Below, piece after piece: positions 1 to 5,378 of a DNA stretch of 9,156 nucleotides. The notes under the pieces were generated by a model. That model worked only from the letters and a program-made list of their open reading frames with translations. It was not told the origin of the DNA and ran no database searches. This DNA comes from Prevotellaceae bacterium. Lineage in GTDB: Bacteria > Bacteroidota > Bacteroidia > Bacteroidales > Bacteroidaceae. The stretch spans positions 1-9,156 of the forward strand of contig JAUNQM010000077.1 in NCBI GenBank assembly GCA_030536165.1. Direction: 5' to 3'. The translations under genes were made by a program, and so were the position numbers. Position 1 is the first letter of the stretch; each line of letters begins with the position of its first letter.

Positions 1-1
1 A

Positions 2-526
2 ACTTCACTTCAGCGCCACAACAACATGGCTGCCATACGGGATAAAGACACTAAACCCGAGATGGTGGTGCGTCGTTTCCTGTGGAGTCGTGGCTTTAGA
101 TACCGTCTGAATCATCCGCGCCTTCCTGGTAAGCCTGATATTGTGCTGAAGAAATACCGCACGTGCATCTTCGTTAATGGGTGCTTCTGGCATGGGCATA
201 ATGTGGATATGGCGATAGAGAATCCTTTACTTGCCGTCAATTCGGAGTGTTGCAAGATTCCTCACACTAACCGTAAGTTCTGGGTGGAAAAGATATGCCG
301 CAACCAGAAACGCGATGCCGACGTGCAGCAGAGGCTTGCTGCTATGGGGTGGAATTCAATAACGATATGGGAGTGTGACCTGCGTCCAAACCGACGCGAG
401 CAGGTTTTAGAGTCGTTGGCTTTCACGCTTGAGCGCACTTTCCTCCGCATACACAAACCAAAAACCTACCGCATCCCAGACGAAGACGAATACAGCATCG
501 CCGCCGAGGATAGGGTAGGAGATTGA
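2..526 (+). CDS. vsr: Very short patch repair (Vsr) DNA mismatch endonuclease, 5'-partial
   Basis: Vsr nicks DNA 5' of the T in T:G mismatches left by deamination of 5-methylcytosine, usually beside a Dcm-type cytosine methyltransferase. Numbering from the Met at base 26, the protein shows the N-terminal IRDKDTKPE motif (4-12), the catalytic-Asp motif GKPDIV (35-40, Asp38), the core FVNGCFWHGH (49-58), NRKFWVEK (82-89) and WEC (115-117), all in family order. Codons 2-25 read TSLQRHNN in frame, which resembles the residues that precede this motif in full-length family members. The true start therefore probably lies outside the window, and base 26 is likely internal. About 14 extra residues (roughly 60-73) sit between the FWHGH motif and the ECCKIPHTN segment. 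A methyltransferase partner, if present, would be to the left of the window. Confidence 0.9.
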   Translation, partial: TSLQRHNNMAAIRDKDTKPEMVVRRFLWSRGFRYRLNHPRLPGKPDIVLKKYRTCIFVNGCFWHGHNVDMAIENPLLAVNSECCKIPHTNRKFWVEKICRNQKRDADVQQRLAAMGWNSITIWECDLRPNRREQVLESLAFTLERTFLRIHKPKTYRIPDEDEYSIAAEDRVGD

Positions 527-561
527 TGAAGATTATACCTTAATAATATATACGTGTGTGC

Positions 562-592
562 GCAAGAGCAAACTTGTCAATTCTTTGCTTGC
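562..592. terminator. Possible weak hairpin between convergent vsr and glycosidase genes
   Basis: GCAAG (562-566) pairs with CTTGC (588-592) and CAAA (569-572) with TTTG (584-587), with a 2-nt bulge and an 11-nt loop. A short T-rich stretch (TTTATT) follows on the + strand. The hairpin fills the 67-bp gap between two convergent genes, a natural place for a shared terminator, but the stem is weak and this call is tentative. Confidence 0.3.
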
Positions 593-593
593 T

Positions 594-2645
594 TTATTGT
601 GCTGCAACAGGGAACATGGATACGCGGAACTTGGTGAGGTTGTAAGGCACGAGTTGTATCGTTGCATCCTTTTCGCCAGCGACTTTCTCCTTTGGCATCG
701 GTGCAGATTGTGTAGGATGCCAGTCAAATTCACGAGCTTTTACGGTCAAGGTAATAGGTGAAGTGTGGAAATTCCAGTTCCATTCTTTCGGCATTGCTGC
801 GCGTTGCACCTTGACGTCCTTCTTCAAATTCTTCACAGCCAACGCATAGTTGAACTTTTGTCCTGTCACAACCTGATTCTCGTCGATGTCGTTCAGCGGC
901 AGGGCAAAGAGCAGAGGACCGTGCTTTATATACTGATAAGGCATGCCGCAGATGGAGTCATCGACCAGTTTGTTGCGCGTTTCGCCCTTATTGTCGGTAA
1001 AATATCCGTCGCGAGGATAGGCTATCTCTTTGCCTTCTTCAAGCTTTAGAGTCATTGGTAGGTTGATTTCAATGCGGTCGCCATTACGCCATGCGCGGTC
1101 GATGCGAATCATTCCGTCACTCGCGTTTATCTTTTGTTTCTTGCCGTTTATGCTGATTTCCATCTTCTTGCACCACGAAGGTACGTGGAAGTAGAGCGGC
1201 ATCTGCTTGTCCTCTGACAGCGAAACATCGACCATTATACGTTCCGCAAATGGATAGTCGGTGGTGCATTTCAGTCCGATGTTTGTGTCTCCGAGGCGAG
1301 TTTCTACCGTGCAAGGACCGTAGAGCATGTATGCCAGACCGCCATCCATCGTTGCCTGCCACATGTTTCCTACGTAATTCGGAATAATCCAGTTGCTTGA
1401 ACCGACGCAACACAACACATAGTGGCCGAAAGGTGTGAACTTTGTATCGCCGTCGCCAGGTACAGGTGGGCATGTAGGCAGCGTCTCGCTGAAGCGGTTT
1501 GGTTGCTGATAGTACGACATGGTCTTGAAGTCGCGTGCCACTGGTGCTGGGCCTGCGTTGAAGAAAACGCTCTCGATAAGGTCTGCCCACGATGCATCGC
1601 CTGACAGACGCATGAGCCAGTTGTATGTCCACATAGCAGCAGGTACTACGCACGTCTCAACGCTATGGAAGCCGCCGGCGCCCGATAGCCACTCCTCGCA
1701 CGAAGGCATCCCGTAAGGCAGGGCATTGTATTGCATAGCCCAGTCGTGGAGATGCGTGGCTGTCTTGTACCCCTCTTCGTTGCCTGTCCAAAGACCGAGA
1801 ATGGCTGGCACGCGCAATCCTTCGTAGAGAGTTACGCCGTGCAGAGAGCGCTCGCCAATCTTTTCGCGACCTTCCACAGCGCGCAGACGAGCCTCATATT
1901 TCTTTATCTCGCTGTTGTTCCCATAGTTCTGAAGCCTGTCGAGGATGGCTTTGTTGCCACTTTCGAGATAGGTTTCAGTCATTGCATCCACGTTTGTTGC
2001 GCCGCGCATGAGCCCCATCAGACCGTCGATATTAGTCGTGAGGAAGTTCGGCATCATCATATAAAAGTCCTTATACACCTTTTCAAGTGCCTGAAGCACA
2101 CGCGGATTGTGCGTCGCCTGATAGTAATCGATGAGTGCGCGCCCCATGACTCCGTGCCCCCAGTTGTTGAAAGTGTCGTGCACGATGTCCTTTTCTTTCC
2201 AGTAGATGAACGTCTCTCCGCCGTTGAGCACACCATCGACGATGATGTCGAGGCGCTTGCTCACCTTGTCAATCAACGCTTTGTTGCCAGTCATGTAAGC
2301 AAGTTTCACAGCACCGTCCAACCAGTACGAACACTGTTCTATAGGCCATCCTGTGCCGTCTTTAGGGTTAGCGCCGAGTGCGTCGAAGCCATATCCTTTC
2401 CATCCGTGTTTATATACGTCTTGATACTCGTCGAGGTGCCCTGTGATGCCGTTTGCGGCTTGGTCGCTCCACGCGCGAATCCATCCTTCGGGGTGTATCT
2501 GTCCTACTTCGAGCGGGATGAAAACGATTTGCGACTTTGCATTTTCCTTTAGCAGTTGGATTTTGCTTGTAGTGTAGTCTGTGGTGACTTGTGCCGACGC
2601 TGCGGCGGTGCATAATAATGTGAATAGTAATGATTTGATCTTCAT
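594..2645 (-). CDS. Secreted GH127/GH146-like beta-L-arabinofuranosidase (former DUF1680)
   Basis: A 683-residue retaining glycosidase of the Glyco_hydro_127 family, which removes beta-L-arabinofuranose from plant arabinan side chains or hydroxyproline-rich glycoproteins. Residues 1-19 form a signal peptide (MKIKSLLFTLLCTAAASA-Q), so it acts in the periplasm or outside. Residues of about 40-440 are the alpha/alpha barrel and about 440-683 the beta-sandwich part. The family's unusual Zn-thiolate active site is visible: Glu330-Thr-Cys332 and the adjacent pair Cys412-Cys413. These match Glu338, Cys340, Cys417 (nucleophile) and Cys418 of Bifidobacterium HypBA1 in order and near-equal spacing. Glu317/Glu318 are candidates for the acid/base. 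The gene stands alone, with no SusC/SusD pair or other glycosidase in view. The best promoter upstream leaves an unusually long leader. The family is certain; the exact substrate and the choice between GH127 and GH146 are not. Confidence 0.9.
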   Translation of the reverse strand: MKIKSLLFTLLCTAAASAQVTTDYTTSKIQLLKENAKSQIVFIPLEVGQIHPEGWIRAWSDQAANGITGHLDEYQDVYKHGWKGYGFDALGANPKDGTGWPIEQCSYWLDGAVKLAYMTGNKALIDKVSKRLDIIVDGVLNGGETFIYWKEKDIVHDTFNNWGHGVMGRALIDYYQATHNPRVLQALEKVYKDFYMMMPNFLTTNIDGLMGLMRGATNVDAMTETYLESGNKAILDRLQNYGNNSEIKKYEARLRAVEGREKIGERSLHGVTLYEGLRVPAILGLWTGNEEGYKTATHLHDWAMQYNALPYGMPSCEEWLSGAGGFHSVETCVVPAAMWTYNWLMRLSGDASWADLIESVFFNAGPAPVARDFKTMSYYQQPNRFSETLPTCPPVPGDGDTKFTPFGHYVLCCVGSSNWIIPNYVGNMWQATMDGGLAYMLYGPCTVETRLGDTNIGLKCTTDYPFAERIMVDVSLSEDKQMPLYFHVPSWCKKMEISINGKKQKINASDGMIRIDRAWRNGDRIEINLPMTLKLEEGKEIAYPRDGYFTDNKGETRNKLVDDSICGMPYQYIKHGPLLFALPLNDIDENQVVTGQKFNYALAVKNLKKDVKVQRAAMPKEWNWNFHTSPITLTVKAREFDWHPTQSAPMPKEKVAGEKDATIQLVPYNLTKFRVSMFPVAAQ

Positions 2646-2705
2646 GGTGGATGTGCGTTTTGTTTAGTATTCAATTTCGCAAGTTCGTATGTCGTTTATT
2701 TTATC

Positions 2706-3090
2706 TCACGCAGAGAAAATTCTGACTTTTAAAGGTCTGCATTGGCTTTTACCTTCTTCTGTCGCGACTCGGCATAGCCAAAGCAAGCTTTATCTCTGCT
2801 CTCGCTGCTCCATCAGTTCAAATGCTGTCGCAAGCCTAAAACATGTTTTATCCTTGCACCATCATTAGAATGCAACATCTTCGATGTTTCAGAATTTTAG
2901 CAGAGGCGCAAAGGAGCGCAGAGCTTTTCAATTAGATGAGTCTTTGCGTTCTCTGTTTCTCTGCGATGCAACTTGAATGTTCTGTAAGAAACTTATATCG
3001 GGTTTGTAGAATTTTGGCGGATGCTTGCATACGGCAAAAATTTACAAAGTCGATATAAAGGCGTGAGCCTTCAAGTTGCACTCTGCGTGA
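2706..3090. repeat. Cluster of CGCAGAG / CTCTGCG motifs bounded by a 10-bp inverted repeat
   Basis: TCACGCAGAG at 2706-2715 is the exact reverse complement of CTCTGCGTGA at 3081-3090. The core CGCAGAG also occurs at 2917-2923, and CTCTGCG at 2959-2965. Related strings such as GCAGAGGCGCAAAGG and TCTTTGCGTTCTCTG lie between. This looks like a degenerate interspersed repeat; no gene is associated with it. Confidence 0.45.
2967..3080. repeat. 114-bp imperfect palindrome, MITE-like or structured RNA
   Basis: TGCAACTTGAA (2967-2977) is the exact reverse complement of TTCAAGTTGCA (3070-3080). Inside, TTATATCG (2993-3000) pairs with CGATATAA (3051-3058), GTTTGTAGAATTTTGGC pairs imperfectly with the arm near 3033-3048, and ATGC-TT-GCAT closes the tip (3021-3030). 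Together the two 54-58-nt arms can form one long hairpin with a few mismatches and a small asymmetric internal loop. CTCTGCG lies just outside both ends (2959-2965, 3081-3087), like a 7-bp target duplication, although that motif is common in this region. Confidence 0.6.
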
Positions 3091-3132
3091 AATGATACAT
3101 GTGAAACTTGTATTTAGTATTATTTATATCGG

Positions 3133-3164
3133 CAAAGGTAGTGAAAAAATGTTTTCCTTCCAAA
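3133..3164 (-). promoter_or_regulatory. Bacteroidetes-type promoter reading toward the glycosidase
   Basis: On the minus strand, TTTG (3164-3161) is followed after exactly 20 bases by TACCTTTG (3140-3133), a full match to the Bacteroidetes -33/-7 consensus (TTTG, TAnnTTTG). Transcription would begin near 3126 and run through the long palindrome before reaching the glycosidase start at 2645. That gives a leader of about 480 nt, unless the promoter serves a separate small RNA. Confidence 0.55.
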
Positions 3165-3301
3165 TATTTATCAGGTTTTTTAGTAGCCTTATGTAGTATG
3201 TCGGGCGCTTCGTTAGCAAGTGCCACATGGCATCGTCTCGCACATATCTTTATCGCACGTCGCATGTCATTGTAAGACTCATCACTATGCTTCGCTAAAG
3301 T

Positions 3302-3355
3302 CGTCGTTTATACTCGGGAAAAGTTTTGCAAAACTTTTTTCGAGTTGATACGACG
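3302..3355. repeat. Strong hairpin upstream of the membrane-protein operon
   Basis: Bases 3312-3326 pair with 3331-3345 around a TGCA loop: a 15-bp stem with two G:T wobbles, beginning ACTCG and ending CGAGT. After a small internal loop, CGTCG (3302-3306) pairs with CGACG (3351-3355). Weaker similarity between the outer flanks (GTCATT near 3266 and AATGAC near 3371) hints at a longer decayed palindrome. It may be a terminator-like barrier between divergent transcripts or a mobile-repeat remnant. Confidence 0.55.
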
Positions 3356-3459
3356 TGTAGAGTGAGGATAAATGACGAGTGAAGATTTGCTATGTGTCGA
3401 GTCGATTTTGCGATTGCCAGACGGCACATTCGCACCCCGCAAAAAAAACTCTAACTTTT

Positions 3460-3491
3460 TTTTCATGTTGGTGCAACTTTTTGTAACTTTG
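3460..3491 (+). promoter_or_regulatory. Promoter of the membrane-protein/sigma operon
   Basis: TAACTTTG at 3484-3491 is a perfect Bacteroidetes -7 element (TAnnTTTG). A T-run (TTTT at 3460-3463) stands 20 bases upstream, where TTTG is expected, so the -33 match is partial. The predicted start near 3498 gives a leader of about 36 nt before the ATG at 3534. This supports that start over one further upstream. Confidence 0.6.
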
Positions 3492-3533
3492 CTACGTCAA
3501 ACCGACAGAAACAAACTTAAACGCATAAGAAAT

Positions 3534-4307
3534 ATGAAACAGATTTTATTTGCACTCGCACTCGCTGCATCGCCTCTGGCAGCAAATGCAACAACGGTAA
3601 CCGACAAGGTCGAGGATGCAATCGCAGAGGCAATAAAGAAGATTCCTGACATGGTGGAAAACATTGCGTCGGATGCAATTGCTGCACAGGACAGCGCAAC
3701 ATCGATTACGCTCTACTCCGACACGACCGACGAGGAACTTGCCGACGACACAACAATGACGACGGTAGTCAACACGCAGCCGACAAACTACAAGTTCTCG
3801 TACAGCAGCGATGAAGATGACCCGTGGATATTTGCTGTTGCAATCGTTGCAATCGTTTGCGTCATCGTCATTCCTCTATTGTGCTTATTCGCATTCCCAC
3901 TGCTCATCATCTGGCTCATAGCCCGTAGCCGCCGTAAGAGAGAACGCGAACGCAATGAGATGATTATGGCTCTGGCAAAGGAAGGCAAGGACGTAACGCC
4001 TATAGTAAATAATGAGATTGCTGCCGACAGAAAGCCTGCTGCAACGAACGAAGATATGCGCAACAAGGGCATAAAGAACGTGTGCATCGGCTTCGGAGTA
4101 GGCGTGCTGCTATGGTCGATAATGGGCAAACTCGGTTTTGGAATAGGATTCATCATCGTGTGTGTAGGTTTCAGCCAACTGCTTACTGCGAATAGGGCAG
4201 GGGATGCGAACAACTATACCCAGGCCAATACCACAGCCGACAGTTCTTCATATAACAAAGAGGAGAGGTCGTCGGAGCCTACGGAAGATGAGAAAAACGA
4301 AGCGTAA
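3534..4307 (+). CDS. DUF6249-like inner-membrane protein with signal peptide
   Basis: A 257-residue membrane protein of unknown function. I chose the ATG at 3534 because it begins a clean signal peptide (residues 1-19, ending LAANA) and follows a good promoter; the frame stays open upstream but crosses that promoter and a hairpin. Residues 20-97 are a polar, acidic, presumably exported segment. A long hydrophobic stretch at 98-130 is followed by a very basic patch (RSRRKRERER, 131-140), which indicates a cytoplasmic side. A second hydrophobic region at 181-217 (KNVCIGFGVGVLLW onward) holds one or two helices, and the acidic tail (222-257) looks disordered. The layout of helix, basic patch, 'DMRNKGIKN' and glycine-rich helices resembles the Bacteroidetes DUF6249 family. 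It opens a likely operon, with only 24 bp to the sigma gene, suggesting an envelope sensor or accessory role. Confidence 0.75.
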   Translation: MKQILFALALAASPLAANATTVTDKVEDAIAEAIKKIPDMVENIASDAIAAQDSATSITLYSDTTDEELADDTTMTTVVNTQPTNYKFSYSSDEDDPWIFAVAIVAIVCVIVIPLLCLFAFPLLIIWLIARSRRKRERERNEMIMALAKEGKDVTPIVNNEIAADRKPAATNEDMRNKGIKNVCIGFGVGVLLWSIMGKLGFGIGFIIVCVGFSQLLTANRAGDANNYTQANTTADSSSYNKEERSSEPTEDEKNEA

Positions 4308-4331
4308 TCACTTCATTTAGAGTTGTAGTTT

Positions 4332-4823
4332 ATGAGCCTGATAAAAAGCACATCATCGTTTGAAAAGATGGTTAAGGAGCAGCAGGAGTCCGTGCGACGG
4401 CTGTTCCTTAACCTCACGCTCGGCGACGAGATGCTCAGCGACGACCTCGCGCAGGATACGTTTATCAAGGCATACAAGAGCTGGAACACCTTCCGCATGA
4501 TGTCGTCGGTGCGCACGTGGCTCTTCCGCATAGCATACAACACCTTCTACGACTACCGACGCTCACTGAAGCAGACATCAGACATAGACGGCCTGCCGCT
4601 GCCGCAACATGCAGAACAGACCACGCTGAAGATGGATATCTACGAGGCCATGAAGATGCTCACCGAGAACGAACGCGTCTGCGTCACGCTCGCAATGATC
4701 GATGGATATTCGATGAAGGAAATAAGTAAGATAATGCAGCAGGCAGAAAACACGGTGAAGTCATACATCCACCGTGGCAAAGGCAAACTGGCTGACTACC
4801 TGCGGCAACAAGGCTACGAATGA
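4332..4823 (+). CDS. ECF-type RNA polymerase sigma-70 family factor
   Basis: A 163-residue extracytoplasmic-function sigma factor that redirects RNA polymerase to a small regulon. Region 2 spans about residues 8-80, with the typical DDLAQDTFIKAYKSW helix (37-51) and RTWLFRIAYNTFYDYRR (61-77), the part that recognises and melts the -10 element. A short linker (80-98) leads to region 4 (about 98-156), whose helix-turn-helix is GYSMKEISKIMQQAENTVKSYIHRGK (125-150). Length and layout are normal for the class. It sits 24 bp after the membrane protein and 60 bp before a small membrane protein, a typical arrangement for a sigma factor held by membrane-bound regulators. Codons are noticeably richer in G and C than in the ATPase gene downstream. 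The target promoters cannot be told from this window. Confidence 0.92.
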   Translation: MSLIKSTSSFEKMVKEQQESVRRLFLNLTLGDEMLSDDLAQDTFIKAYKSWNTFRMMSSVRTWLFRIAYNTFYDYRRSLKQTSDIDGLPLPQHAEQTTLKMDIYEAMKMLTENERVCVTLAMIDGYSMKEISKIMQQAENTVKSYIHRGKGKLADYLRQQGYE

Positions 4824-4826
4824 TGG

Positions 4827-4889
4827 CATGAACCATGTACCATTTACCATTTACAATGTACAATTCACAAAGCACAATTCACAATGATG
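4827..4889 (+). repeat. Degenerate 7-bp tandem repeat between sigma gene and next gene
   Basis: From 4827 the spacer divides cleanly into heptamers: CATGAAC, CATGTAC, CATTTAC, CATTTAC, AATGTAC, AATTCAC, AAAGCAC, AATTCAC, and then AATGATG, which contains the next start codon (4884). Eight units plus a ninth divergent one fill nearly the whole spacer. Heptamer tracts of this kind can change copy number by slippage, which here would alter spacing and leader structure but no reading frame. Confidence 0.75.
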
Positions 4890-5243
4890 AAGAAGAACGC
4901 TGACAACAACGATATAATAGTAGGAAAATTCCTGAAAGAATATTCGGTACGTCCAGCCGATAACGGATTTACCGAAAGAGTGATGCGACGCTTGCCACGC
5001 AACGAGCGACGCACCGACTGGCTCACGATGTTGCAGTATGCCATCTACGTGCTGGCGGCATTGGCATTCATATTCTTTGGAGGCAAGGAAATGCTGCAAG
5101 ACATCTTTGCTGCCCACGGTAGCATCGTCACTATGCTTGCGCGCATAGCAAAGTATGGCATCTATATCACAATCGGCTGCGGCTGCGCAGTGCTTTACAC
5201 ATTATATAATATATATAGCGGCGAACATCGCAGATTGATATAA
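4884..5243 (+). CDS. Small two-helix membrane protein, candidate anti-sigma factor (DUF5056-like)
   Basis: A 119-residue protein with an N-terminal cytoplasmic segment of about 45 residues (NDIIVGKFLKEYSVRPADNGFTERVMRRLP, residues 9-38), a first transmembrane helix at about 47-66 and a second at about 91-110. The N-terminal 'FLKEY....ADNGFTERVMRRLP' layout resembles the short leading helix of Bacteroidetes DUF5056-type proteins encoded beside sigma factors. Its place immediately after the ECF sigma gene supports an anti-sigma or regulatory role, but no zinc anti-sigma HxxxCxxC motif is present. Translation could start at the first or second of two adjacent ATGs (4884 or 4887). The last 20 codons and stop form the left copy of a perfect 64-bp repeat; the right copy lies after the ATPase gene. 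The gene itself appears intact. Confidence 0.75.
   Translation: MMKKNADNNDIIVGKFLKEYSVRPADNGFTERVMRRLPRNERRTDWLTMLQYAIYVLAALAFIFFGGKEMLQDIFAAHGSIVTMLARIAKYGIYITIGCGCAVLYTLYNIYSGEHRRLI
5180..5243 (+). repeat. 64-bp direct repeat, left copy (3' end of the membrane-protein gene)
   Basis: Identical over 64 bases to 6694-6757. It covers the last 20 codons and the TAA stop of the gene at 4884, and similarity ends at the stop codon. It contains the palindromes CTGCGCAG (5183-5190) and ATTATATAAT (5201-5210). The two copies enclose the ATPase gene with its promoter and read as the ends of an inserted unit. Confidence 0.9.
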
Positions 5244-5256
5244 AACAAATGAACTA

Positions 5257-5325
5257 CCGCAAAAGTTAGTGGTGAAATGCCACAAAAGTTAGTGTTAAAT
5301 AACCACAATTGTTAGGTGTGTTTTT
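5257..5325 (+). repeat. Three 23-bp direct repeats upstream of the ATPase gene
   Basis: The units lie head to tail at 5257-5279, 5280-5302 and 5303-5325. They begin CCGCAAAAGTTAGTG, CCACAAAAGTTAGTG and CCACAATTGTTAGGTG. The period is exactly 23 bp, about two helical turns, and the third unit runs into the -33 box at 5323-5326. This position suits a repressor or autoregulatory operator. Another reading is a recognition site for the cassette itself. Confidence 0.8.
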
Positions 5326-5354
5326 GGGATTATTACAAAAAATACTTATCTTTG
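5323..5354 (+). promoter_or_regulatory. Promoter of the ATPase gene
   Basis: TTTG (5323-5326), a 20-base gap, then TATCTTTG (5347-5354): a complete match to the Bacteroidetes -33/-7 consensus with the usual spacing. Transcription should begin near 5360, giving a leader of about 20 nt before the ATG at 5379. The cassette thus brings its own promoter and does not depend on the operon upstream. Confidence 0.8.
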
Positions 5355-5378
5355 TAGCCAAAATAAGTCACAATAGAT

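Larger units (their letters stand above)
2646..3533. other. Long non-coding region with palindromes and promoters
   Basis: An 888-bp stretch between two divergent genes with no convincing protein. The short open frames crossing it have no family-like sequence, and one of them runs against the best promoter. It holds a minus-strand promoter (3133-3164), a long imperfect palindrome (2967-3080), several CGCAGAG/CTCTGCG motifs, a strong hairpin (3302-3355) and the + promoter of the membrane-protein operon (near 3484). The size and density of inverted repeats suggest decayed mobile repeats or a structured leader RNA. Confidence 0.6.

Noticed and set aside
1731..2552. A + strand 273-codon open frame
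   Set aside because: It lies wholly antisense within the glycosidase gene, whose active-site residues and signal peptide leave no doubt about the coding strand.
3071..3265. A minus-strand 64-codon open frame
   Set aside because: It starts upstream of the minus-strand consensus promoter, contains that promoter and one arm of the palindrome, and has no recognisable protein features.
3372..3533. An N-terminal extension of the DUF6249-like protein by 54 codons
   Set aside because: It would cross the promoter at 3484-3491, hide the clear signal peptide, and has low-complexity residues unlike a protein domain. The ATG at 3534 explains the data better.
5257..5325. The 23-bp repeats as a small CRISPR array
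   Set aside because: The units touch each other with no spacers, and there is no Cas gene or leader nearby.
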